Shown here in pieces: positions 34,886 to 40,227 of a stretch of 40,227 nt of DNA. The DNA is from Alphaproteobacteria bacterium (GTDB lineage Bacteria > Pseudomonadota > Alphaproteobacteria > Micavibrionales > Micavibrionaceae). The stretch lies in the NCBI GenBank assembly GCA_018608245.1, contig JABAZY010000019.1, positions 90,782 to 131,008 on the forward strand, in the 5' to 3' direction. The notes below the pieces were generated by a model that did no database searches, was not told the DNA's origin, and worked only from the letters and a program-made list of their open reading frames with translations. A program made the position numbers and the translations under genes. Every line of letters begins with the position of its first letter. Position 1 is the first letter of the stretch.

Positions 34886-35398
34886 ATGCGCTGTCCATTT
34901 TGTAGTAGCGATGACACACAAGTGAAGGACTCACGTCCGACGGATGATAATTCATCTATCCGTCGCCGTCGTGGTTGCTCATCTTGTGGTGGTCGCTTTA
35001 CAACATTTGAGCGCATTCAACTTCGTGACATGATCGTTGTCAAATCAGGCGGACGTCAGCAACCTTTTGACCGTGATAAAATCATCCGTTCCATGCAAGT
35101 GGCCTTGCGTAAACGTCCCGTTGATATGTCCGTCATTGAAAAAGCTGCCACAGGCATTGTTCGCCAGCTTGAGAGTGAAGGGGAGCAAGAATTTTCATCT
35201 TCTCACATCGGTGAGCTAGTGATGAAAGCGTTGATGAACCTCGATATCGTGGGTTACATCCGTTACACATCCGTCTATAAAGACTTCCGCAATCCTGATG
35301 ATTTCAATGCGTTTCTTGATGAGGTTCGTAGTATTCAGGAACAACAAGATCGTAACGATGCAAAGCAAGATGATATCCCCCCAGTTGCGGCGGAGTAA
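34886..35398 (+). CDS. nrdR: Transcriptional repressor NrdR
   Basis: Zinc and ATP/dATP-binding repressor of ribonucleotide reductase genes. The 170-residue protein has the N-terminal zinc ribbon with Cys3, Cys6, Cys31 and Cys34 (CPFCSS... CSSCGGRF), the RRRR linker, and the ATP-cone ([20 protein letters not shown] to [17 protein letters not shown]). The Asp/Glu-rich C-terminal tail is slightly longer than usual. It lies 26 nt after glyA. No ribonucleotide reductase gene or NrdR-box target is visible in the window. Confidence 0.97.
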   Translation: MRCPFCSSDDTQVKDSRPTDDNSSIRRRRGCSSCGGRFTTFERIQLRDMIVVKSGGRQQPFDRDKIIRSMQVALRKRPVDMSVIEKAATGIVRQLESEGEQEFSSSHIGELVMKALMNLDIVGYIRYTSVYKDFRNPDDFNAFLDEVRSIQEQQDRNDAKQDDIPPVAAE

Positions 35399-35406
35399 TT
35401 TCACAT

Positions 35407-35479
35407 CGTCATTGCGAGCATAGCGAAGCAATCCAGTAATACTAGATTGCCGCGTCGGCTGTGCCTCCTCGCAATGACG
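35407..35479. repeat. Palindromic interspersed repeat of the CGTCATTGCGAG type
   Basis: CGTCATTGCGAG (35407-35418) and its exact inverse CTCGCAATGACG (35468-35479) flank an inner inverted pair GCAATC (35428-35433) and GATTGC (35445-35450) with the loop CAGTAATACTA. The segment with AGCGAAGCAATCCAG resembles a palindromic repeat found in many unrelated bacterial genomes. It fills the gap between nrdR and ribD. Only one copy is in the window. Confidence 0.75.
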
Positions 35480-35483
35480 TTTA

Positions 35484-35511
35484 TTGCGATTTAAAAGAAA
35501 ATCTATATAAA
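35484..35511 (+). promoter_or_regulatory. Leaderless-type promoter of ribD
   Basis: TTGCGA (35484-35489), 16 nt, TATAAA (35506-35511), then 7 nt to the ribD ATG. No ribosome site is seen. The -35 begins 5 nt beyond the palindromic repeat and repeats its ATTGCGA string. Confidence 0.5.
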
Positions 35512-35518
35512 GACTATT

Positions 35519-36631
35519 ATGCAACATTCACAAATAGATATTTGGCACATGAAATCCGCGCTTAATTTGGCGCGTACTGGCTTGGGACGTACCTACCCAA
35601 ACCCATCTGTTGGTTGTGTGATTGTCGATAACGCAGATTATATCCTAGCGCGAGCGTGCACCGCTGACATGGGAAGACCTCATGCAGAAACAAGTGCCAT
35701 TGAACTGGCGGGTGAATCAGTCAAAGGCGCAACCGTTTATGTCACTTTAGAGCCATGCGCTCATGTTGGTGCGACTGGTTCATGCGCCGACGCATTGGTC
35801 AAAGCGCAAGTAAAACGCGTGGTTATAGCTATACAAGATCCTGACCCACGCGTCGCTGGTGCTGGGGTCAAGATGCTTGAAGATGCAGGCGTTGATGTAA
35901 CCATCGGCGTACTCGCGGATGAAGCCTACAAATTAAACGAAGGTTACTTCTTATCAAGGGAGCAGGGGCGTCCACTTGTTACCCTAAAAACGGCCACAAC
36001 ACTGGATAATAAAATAGCCACTGCATCGGGTGAGTCGCAATGGATCACGGGAGCATGCGCTCGTATGCGCGGTCATTTGGAGCGCAATCAGCATGACGCC
36101 ATCATGGTTGGTGTTGGCACGGCGCTAGCCGATAAACCGAATTTACGTGGGCGCATAAATGGTGTTCATTATCAGGGTATTAGAATTCTATGCGACACGT
36201 CATTAAAGATTCATGACTCGGACTGGTTTTTCGATAATATTGACCAATCACCTGTTTGGATTTTCTGCGGTTTAGTCAAAAACGACGCTAAAGTAAAAGC
36301 CTTAGAAGCGAAGGGTGCGAAAGTTATCCGCTTGTCTAGGGATGAGAATGGGCAGGTCGATATAGCAAAAGCGCTGAGCTATATGGCGATCGAAGGCATC
36401 ACCCGCGTGCTAGTCGAAGGCGGATCAACTTTAATCGGCTCATTCATCAAACATAATTTATATGACCGCATGTTACATTTCTCAAACCCCAGCATTATCG
36501 GCGCGGATGGTCTAAACGCTTTCCCCGCTTTAGCTATTGATAAATTAGACGCGCGCGTTAAATTACACAAAACAGAAACCATTGAGCTAGGCGAAGATAG
36601 ATTAGATGTTTACAGGAATTATCACAGATAA
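35519..36631 (+). CDS. ribD: Bifunctional riboflavin biosynthesis deaminase/reductase
   Basis: Deaminates the pyrimidine intermediate of riboflavin synthesis and reduces its ribosyl side chain. The 370-residue protein has the cytidine-deaminase-like zinc site: HAETSAIELAG (zinc His and catalytic Glu) and VTLEPCAHVGATGSCADAL (two zinc Cys; the usual RTPPC is replaced by ATGSC with the Cys kept). The C-terminal reductase domain (about 150-370) has TLKTATTLDNKIATASGESQWITG and VLVEGGSTLIGSF. The last 26 nt overlap the ribE start, so the two are coupled. Upstream lie a palindromic repeat and a leaderless-type promoter. Confidence 0.96.
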   Translation: MQHSQIDIWHMKSALNLARTGLGRTYPNPSVGCVIVDNADYILARACTADMGRPHAETSAIELAGESVKGATVYVTLEPCAHVGATGSCADALVKAQVKRVVIAIQDPDPRVAGAGVKMLEDAGVDVTIGVLADEAYKLNEGYFLSREQGRPLVTLKTATTLDNKIATASGESQWITGACARMRGHLERNQHDAIMVGVGTALADKPNLRGRINGVHYQGIRILCDTSLKIHDSDWFFDNIDQSPVWIFCGLVKNDAKVKALEAKGAKVIRLSRDENGQVDIAKALSYMAIEGITRVLVEGGSTLIGSFIKHNLYDRMLHFSNPSIIGADGLNAFPALAIDKLDARVKLHKTETIELGEDRLDVYRNYHR

Positions 36632-37214
36632 AGGCGTCGTCGCATCAGTTGTCAAAAATGACGGCGGTGATTTACACCTCGGCATTAAAACGGCGTATGA
36701 TCTAAACACTGTTGATATTGGCGCGTCTATCGCTTGTTCGGGCTGTTGCTTAACGGTTGTCGAAAAACAGGGCGATGTATTTTTTGTGGATGTGTCTGCC
36801 GAAAGCCTATCTAAAACAACCATCGGCAATTGGACTGAAGGCGTAATCATTAACCTTGAGCGCGCTCTAAAAATGGGTGATGAGCTTGGTGGTCATATCG
36901 TGTCAGGTCACGTTGATGGGCTGGCAAAGCTCGTAAGCTTTACTCAAGAGGGTGAATCGTGGCGTTTAGTATTCTCTATACCTAATAATTTGGCGCAATA
37001 CGTAGCCCCTAAAGGGTCAGTGTCGCTCAATGGCGTGTCATTGACCGTCAATGAAGTCAGCGACCTTGATGGCACAACATTCGGCGTTAACATCATTCCG
37101 CACACATGGGATAACACCAATCTCGGTAATCTAAAGGTCGGTGACAACCTCCACATAGAAATAGACATGCTCGCCCGTTACGTCGCGCGTATTGCCGACA
37201 TTAATAAAGCTTGA
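36606..37214 (+). CDS. ribE: Riboflavin synthase alpha subunit
   Basis: Dismutates two lumazines to riboflavin. It has two tandem lumazine-binding domains: MFTGIITDKGVVASV and the ACSGCCLTVVEKQGDVF/DVSAESLSKTTI block in the first, then GHIVSGHVDGLAKLV and SVSLNGVSLTVNEV in the second, with the NIIPHTWDNTNLG finish. The length of 202 is normal. The start lies within the 3' end of ribD. The order ribD-ribE-ribH is the alphaproteobacterial riboflavin cluster, but here a 382-nt leader with an FMN riboswitch separates ribE from ribH. Confidence 0.97.
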   Translation: MFTGIITDKGVVASVVKNDGGDLHLGIKTAYDLNTVDIGASIACSGCCLTVVEKQGDVFFVDVSAESLSKTTIGNWTEGVIINLERALKMGDELGGHIVSGHVDGLAKLVSFTQEGESWRLVFSIPNNLAQYVAPKGSVSLNGVSLTVNEVSDLDGTTFGVNIIPHTWDNTNLGNLKVGDNLHIEIDMLARYVARIADINKA

Positions 37215-37243
37215 AAATAACCCACGGTTTTCCTATATTGAGA

Positions 37244-37456
37244 ATAGTTCTCAGGGCAGGGTGTAACTCCCTACCGGCGGTAAGTAGTCTTTCGAGAGTA
37301 TAAGCCCGCGAGCGCTTTTACGATTATTCCAGTCGCAACTGCGACTGCGCAAGAGGTCTTGCGAAGCCTTTAGTGGCGTTTGAACGGTTTTAAAAGGTCA
37401 AGCAGATCTGGTTAAATTCCAGAGCCGACGGTCATAGTCCGGATGAAAGAGAGCGC
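37244..37456 (+). ncRNA. FMN riboswitch (RFN element) upstream of ribH
   Basis: The conserved core is present in order: TTCTCAGGGCAGGGTGTAAC, CTCCCTACCGGCGGTAAGTA, AGCCCGCGAGCG, GGTCAAGCAGATCTGGTTAA, ATTCCAGAGCCGACGGTCAT, AGTCCGGATGAAAGAGAG. It binds flavin mononucleotide and represses the gene that follows. The variable arm (about 37311-37394) is large and contains two tandem perfect hairpins, CAGTCGC-AACT-GCGACTG (37330-37347) and CGCAAG-AGGT-CTTGCG (37348-37363). The consensus GGTCAGCAGAT has an extra A (GGTCAAGCAGAT). Confidence 0.93.
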
Positions 37457-37592
37457 TTGTTAAGTAATGTCATACGTGCGAACGAAATGGCATTGCGTTT
37501 TGTACTGTGAGCCCGCGTAGCGTGCTTGCACGCCTGAGCGCATTTAACAAGCATTTGCCCTGATTTTTGGTAATTACAAAAGAAAGGGAAAA
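37455..37592 (+). promoter_or_regulatory. Expression platform of the FMN riboswitch, probable translational control of ribH
   Basis: GCTTGTTAA (37455-37463), directly after the aptamer, pairs perfectly with TTAACAAGC (37544-37552), enclosing repeat copy B. Immediately after it TTTGCCCT (37554-37561) can pair with AGGGAAAA (37585-37592), which contains the ribH Shine-Dalgarno (7 of 8 pairs). No hairpin followed by a T-run is present, so sequestration of the ribosome site is more likely than termination. Confidence 0.55.
37516..37541 (+). repeat. Dispersed stem-loop repeat, copy B
   Basis: Core GCGTGCTTGCACGC preceded by CGTA and followed by CTGAGCGC. It matches copy C at 22 of 26 positions; two of the four differences are a compensatory C-G to T-A change in the stem. 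It sits in the closed region of the riboswitch expression platform. Confidence 0.6.
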
Positions 37593-37596
37593 TACC

Positions 37597-38079
37597 ATGA
37601 ATCAGACTTTACTATCCTCTACGCAAAAAATTGCGTTTATCCAAGCCAACTGGCATGCCGACATTGTAGGCGAGGCCAGAAAATCCTTCATTAAAAACAT
37701 GGCACCTGCGGGTATCACGGAAAAGGACATTGAAATTATCGATGTTCCTGGCTCATTAGAGATTCCATTGATGGCCAAACGTTTAGCTGAGACTGGGGAG
37801 TACGCAATTATCGTGGCTTCTGGTTTCATTATTAATGGTGGGATTTATCATCATGAATACGTTAATCATGCCGTGCTAGATGGCATGATGCGTGTGCAAC
37901 TTGATACGAATGTACCCATTCTATCTGTTGTGTTAACACCGCATCATTTCCACGGATCGATTGAGCATCATAAGTTCTTTTTCGATCATTTCTCTAAAAA
38001 AGGAGAGGAAGCAGCGAGTGCATGCATTAAAACACTTGAAAACATGAGCCGTTTCACTGTATTGAGTGAGGCAGCTTAA
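37597..38079 (+). CDS. ribH: 6,7-dimethyl-8-ribityllumazine synthase, type II (RibH2-like)
   Basis: Makes the lumazine precursor of riboflavin. From ATG 37597 it has 160 residues. IAFIQANWHADIVGEARKSF, VPGSLEIPLMAK, ASGFIINGGIYHHEYVNHAV and VLTPHHFHGSIEHHKFFFDHF match the decameric type-II enzymes (RibH2 of Brucella and Mesorhizobium) rather than the icosahedral RibH1. The start is fixed by AAAGGGAAAATACC before the ATG; upstream in-frame GTG at 37567 would add a segment containing the ribosome site. It is controlled by the FMN riboswitch and followed by nusB after 18 nt. Confidence 0.93.
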   Translation: MNQTLLSSTQKIAFIQANWHADIVGEARKSFIKNMAPAGITEKDIEIIDVPGSLEIPLMAKRLAETGEYAIIVASGFIINGGIYHHEYVNHAVLDGMMRVQLDTNVPILSVVLTPHHFHGSIEHHKFFFDHFSKKGEEAASACIKTLENMSRFTVLSEAA

Positions 38080-38097
38080 TTATTTCGAGAAATATTG

Positions 38098-38577
38098 ATG
38101 ACAACATTTCAGCAAAAATCTAACAAGGGCTCTAAAATTGCCCGCAACAGTGCCGCCAGACTTCTGGCGGTGCAAGCTGTCTATCAGATGATCGAAAATG
38201 ATCAAACTGATAAGGAAGTAATTGCAGAGTTTATCAAGCACCGTACGGGTCATGATGTCGATGGCGACGAATTCGTACAACCAGAAGTAGAATTATTCAG
38301 TAGGGTTGTCACGGGCGTAAGTGACAACAGAGAACAGCTAGTATCGCTAGTTATCAACAATCGCGGTGAAAAAGCACGCGATAGTGTGGCGAAGACTGAA
38401 AAACTTTTACAAGCAATATTTTTGTGTGGCTCATTTGAGCTTATGGCACACCAATCCATTGATTTTCCTATCATAATTTCCGATTATCTTCATGTAACAC
38501 ATGCTTTTTATGAAGAGCCAGAGGCCAAATTAGTCAATGCTTTGCTGGATTCTGTCCGAAAAGTAACCCGAGAGTAG
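38098..38577 (+). CDS. nusB: Transcription antitermination factor NusB
   Basis: RNA-binding factor that works with NusE in rRNA antitermination. The 159-residue all-helical protein has SAARLLAVQAVYQM near the start and the second-half pattern KTEKLLQAIFLCGSFELMAHQSIDFPIIISDYLHVTHAFYEEPEAKLVNALLD, typical of NusB (ELxx...hDhPhhVhIxEYhxLAxxFhxxxxxxFVNGVLD). The ATG at 38098 is preferred over the TTG three bases earlier; CGAGAAA precedes it. It closes the ribD-E-H-nusB cluster. Confidence 0.92.
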   Translation: MTTFQQKSNKGSKIARNSAARLLAVQAVYQMIENDQTDKEVIAEFIKHRTGHDVDGDEFVQPEVELFSRVVTGVSDNREQLVSLVINNRGEKARDSVAKTEKLLQAIFLCGSFELMAHQSIDFPIIISDYLHVTHAFYEEPEAKLVNALLDSVRKVTRE

Positions 38578-38706
38578 TATTCTGCTGTTTTTATAAAGAA
38601 TCTGTTAACCTTTTCCACGTACTATTAATGATGTACCCGATTTACATGATCTAGGGGATTATGTTCATTATTCAGGGGTATTCAACTGGGGAAAGGTTTC
38701 ACGGGA

Positions 38707-39195
38707 ATGAAATTATTATCAACATTTGCATTTGTATTGATGCTTCTAGGCGCTAGCGCAGGGGGCAGCTATTTGTTCTTTAAGCAGAGCGCTGTTGCAG
38801 ATGCTGGCGATGCTAGCCAGTCAGCTATAGACAAAAAAGCTAAAAAAATAAGCCAAGCTGAAGAAGGCAAAAAATCATTAAAATTCGTAGAATTAGAGCC
38901 GATGGTACTGCCTATTATAGATGATAGTGGCATCCAACAGTTAATTACACTTGTGGTCGTGATCGAAGTTGATTCAGAAGAGAATGCGAAACAAGTAAAA
39001 GATTTATCACCGCGTCTAAAAGATGCGTTTATTCAGGACATGTATGGTGTGTTAAACCGTAAGGCCTCTCTGGAGGGGGGCGTCTTACGTGTTGATCGTT
39101 TAAAGAAACGTTTAACAAAAGTGTCAGCAAAAGTTTTAGGTGAAGACAATGCTAATCAAGTTCTTCTTCAAGTAGTGCAACAAAATCCAGTTTAA
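38707..39195 (+). CDS. FliL-like flagellar basal-body associated protein
   Basis: A 162-residue protein with one N-terminal membrane helix (5-26), a Lys/Ala-rich linker, and a domain from about 58 that fits FliL: FVELEPMVLPIIDDSGIQQLITLVVVIEVDSEENAKQV, then SPRLKDAFIQDMYGVLNR, and a helical tail. FliL associates with MotA/MotB around the motor. No other fli gene is adjacent, so the assignment rests on length and pattern. GGGA ends directly at the ATG, with AAAGG further upstream. A repeat copy C follows the stop. Confidence 0.7.
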   Translation: MKLLSTFAFVLMLLGASAGGSYLFFKQSAVADAGDASQSAIDKKAKKISQAEEGKKSLKFVELEPMVLPIIDDSGIQQLITLVVVIEVDSEENAKQVKDLSPRLKDAFIQDMYGVLNRKASLEGGVLRVDRLKKRLTKVSAKVLGEDNANQVLLQVVQQNPV

Positions 39196-39197
39196 GC

Positions 39198-39223
39198 CGT
39201 AGCGTGTTTACACGCCTGAGGCC
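39198..39223 (+). repeat. Dispersed stem-loop repeat, copy C
   Basis: Core GCGTGTTTACACGC, preceded by CGTA and followed by CTGAGG. It begins 2 nt after the stop of the FliL-like gene and has a perfect 6-bp stem. Confidence 0.6.
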
Positions 39224-39260
39224 AAAGTTTTAAGAGTCTAGTTTTTTCCTCCAGTAAACA

Positions 39261-39295
39261 AAAGAGCTCAGTGCCCCAAGGCGCTGAGCTCTTTT
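39261..39295. terminator. Bidirectional intrinsic terminator
   Basis: AAAGAGCTCAGTGCC, loop CCAA, GGCGCTGAGCTCTTT forms a 15-bp stem with one G-T pair. T-rich DNA follows on both strands (CTTTT on plus, CTTTTGTTT on minus), so it can serve the FliL-like gene and the convergent orphan. Confidence 0.85.
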
Positions 39296-39309
39296 ACTGT
39301 TAGGGCTAA

Positions 39310-40203
39310 TTAAAACGCAATACCGAATTTGCCTGAAAAGCTTAAGCCAAACGTACCATTGCTATCATTTGATCTGTTCTCGCCACAGCAACGCTCCGCG
39401 TTATTTTTAGCTTTTGCAAAATCGCTTGCGACACTGACATCAACGGTCTTGTATGAATCATTGCCCAGTAAGTCGTTTGCATCATTTGTGCTCAAGTAAG
39501 GCGTGCTTGTGTAGACACCTCTTAGTTGTTCTAATGTGTCAGCAGATAGATTGCTCGCTGCAACATTTTCACCAGGCACGACCGTTTCAGTGCTCATGCA
39601 AGTTTCTATTGATCCGTCAAATCCCATACAGACAGATACACGCAATTCTGTACGTTCATGCAAAAATTTATCATACCATTTAAGGAATGATCTATCCTTG
39701 CTGGCTAAGGCTTTATCATCTTCTAAGTAATCAGCTAAAACTTCAGTATGTGCTTGCGCAATAGACTTTCCATCTTGAATGGCATATTTGAAAATCTGTG
39801 CTTCGCGTTGGATGTACGGGTCGCTTTCGGTGTCTTTCCAGACATCGCTAGAGAAACTTCTATCTGCCATTTCATAGCTTTGTGACAATTCAATATTGAT
39901 TTTATGCCCGCTCATGGCGCGTGACCACAATAGAGCATCTGCAACTTTGTAATCTTCTGTCCATTCAACAGCCTTGTTATATTCTTTAGCTGTTTTTCCT
40001 GTCAAAATACTTCGTGCAATATGAGCGTTTGATAAATCTTCATCAATAATGTAGGCATCAGCTTTTCCGTCAATACCGATAGGGGTCGTCTCAGAAAGTG
40101 GTTCTCCAAAACAAAAAGCCGTGTCATTTTTTATAATATGGTTTGTCCAAGCCCAACCTTCGTCCGTTTGTTGCGGTGATCTCAAGTGGTCGCTGCAACA
40201 CAT
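39310..40203 (-). CDS. Protein of unknown function at the window edge, possibly frameshifted
   Basis: A 297-residue frame from an ATG at 40203; an in-frame TAA lies 3 nt upstream. The start is unconvincing: there is no ribosome site and the N-terminus MCCSDHLRSPQQ is not a signal peptide. Upstream, a different frame reads TPAERFNQCV, and it would join this frame if two bases (a GT in AATGTGTTGC near 40198-40202) were removed, so the true gene may begin outside the window with a frameshift or sequencing difference here. The body is Asp/Ser/Thr-rich with paired Cys (CC) at both ends, and the chain finishes NGTFGLSFSGKFGIAF, with alternating residues and a terminal Phe as in outer-membrane barrel strands. 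Function not recognised. Confidence 0.55.
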   Translation of the reverse strand: MCCSDHLRSPQQTDEGWAWTNHIIKNDTAFCFGEPLSETTPIGIDGKADAYIIDEDLSNAHIARSILTGKTAKEYNKAVEWTEDYKVADALLWSRAMSGHKINIELSQSYEMADRSFSSDVWKDTESDPYIQREAQIFKYAIQDGKSIAQAHTEVLADYLEDDKALASKDRSFLKWYDKFLHERTELRVSVCMGFDGSIETCMSTETVVPGENVAASNLSADTLEQLRGVYTSTPYLSTNDANDLLGNDSYKTVDVSVASDFAKAKNNAERCCGENRSNDSNGTFGLSFSGKFGIAF

Positions 40204-40227
40204 TGGTTAAATCGTTCTGCTGGTGTT

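Noticed and set aside
35216-35527. Minus-strand 103-codon frame across the nrdR-ribD gap
   Set aside because: It overlaps nrdR and consists largely of the palindromic repeat, with no start signals.
1-40227. tRNA, rRNA, CRISPR array, insertion sequence or prophage genes
   Set aside because: None found by eye: no cloverleaf with conserved TTCGANNC arm, no regularly spaced repeats, and no transposase, integrase or phage structural proteins among the frames.

Overview
The window reads as a chromosomal segment of a free-living, flagellated, AT-leaning (roughly 40-45 % GC by eye) alphaproteobacterium. Evidence for the group is gene content and order: fumC followed by a small ribbon-helix-helix gene, DUF465 (YdcH-like) upstream of purE, rpiB-glyA-nrdR-ribD-ribE-ribH-nusB, an LdtR-type MarR regulator, and type-II lumazine synthase. 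A 6-phosphofructokinase and the gene mix would fit a Micavibrio-like lineage, but that placement is inference and no 16S gene is present.

Layout. 1-4770: the 3' end of an Ala/Gln-rich coiled-coil protein and a large AsmA-family protein. 4778-10175 (mostly minus strand): a small orphan, the RHH protein, fumC, a methyltransferase, purK, and DUF465-purE, with a plus-strand P-loop gene (TsaE-like) lodged between purE and purK. 10365-18536 (plus): pfk, a bacterial PH-domain membrane protein, ilvD, an L,D-transpeptidase and a DUF882/YcbK-type Tat-exported protein, folK-folP, and an exported orphan. 18538-20874 (minus): a three-gene operon of Ldh-family dehydrogenase, aspartate dehydrogenase (nadX) and histidine phosphatase. 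20890-24577 (plus): recO, parC and an orphan. 24582-29603: orphan, aspartate/glutamate leucyltransferase-type N-end-rule enzyme, a small orphan, motA-motB and hemB. 29773-31674: ldtR and two orphans. 31631-39195: gcdH, a DUF6898-like small gene, rpiB, glyA, nrdR, ribD, ribE, FMN riboswitch, ribH2, nusB and a FliL-like protein. The right edge holds a minus-strand orphan, possibly frameshifted.

How the genes work together. Most are housekeeping: purine (purE/K), folate (folK/P, glyA), riboflavin (ribD/E/H), branched-chain amino acids (ilvD), heme (hemB), TCA and glycolysis (fumC, pfk), DNA replication and repair (recO, parC, nrdR), motility (motA/B, FliL-like) and cell wall (L,D-transpeptidase, DUF882 protein, ldtR). 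RibD, RibE and RibH make three of the riboflavin steps; no ribA/ribBA lies here.

Regulatory reading gives the most unusual signal. At least nine genes lack a Shine-Dalgarno sequence and instead have a sigma70-like -10 box ending only 5-9 nt before the start codon (ribD, rpiB, recO, ldh, purK, methyltransferase, ate, hemB, gcdH), which predicts leaderless mRNAs. Two divergent pairs (ldh/recO and gcdH/DUF6898-like) have start codons only 15-17 nt apart with -10 boxes that overlap on opposite strands. In contrast, four genes of unknown function each carry an identical ATTGACAT -35 region and ordinary Shine-Dalgarno sites. There are also three copies of a small covarying stem-loop repeat (29729, 37516, 39198), a palindromic repeat of the CGTCATTGCGAG type (35407-35479), and an FMN riboswitch with an enlarged variable arm. 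I saw no tRNA, rRNA, CRISPR array, transposase or phage gene.
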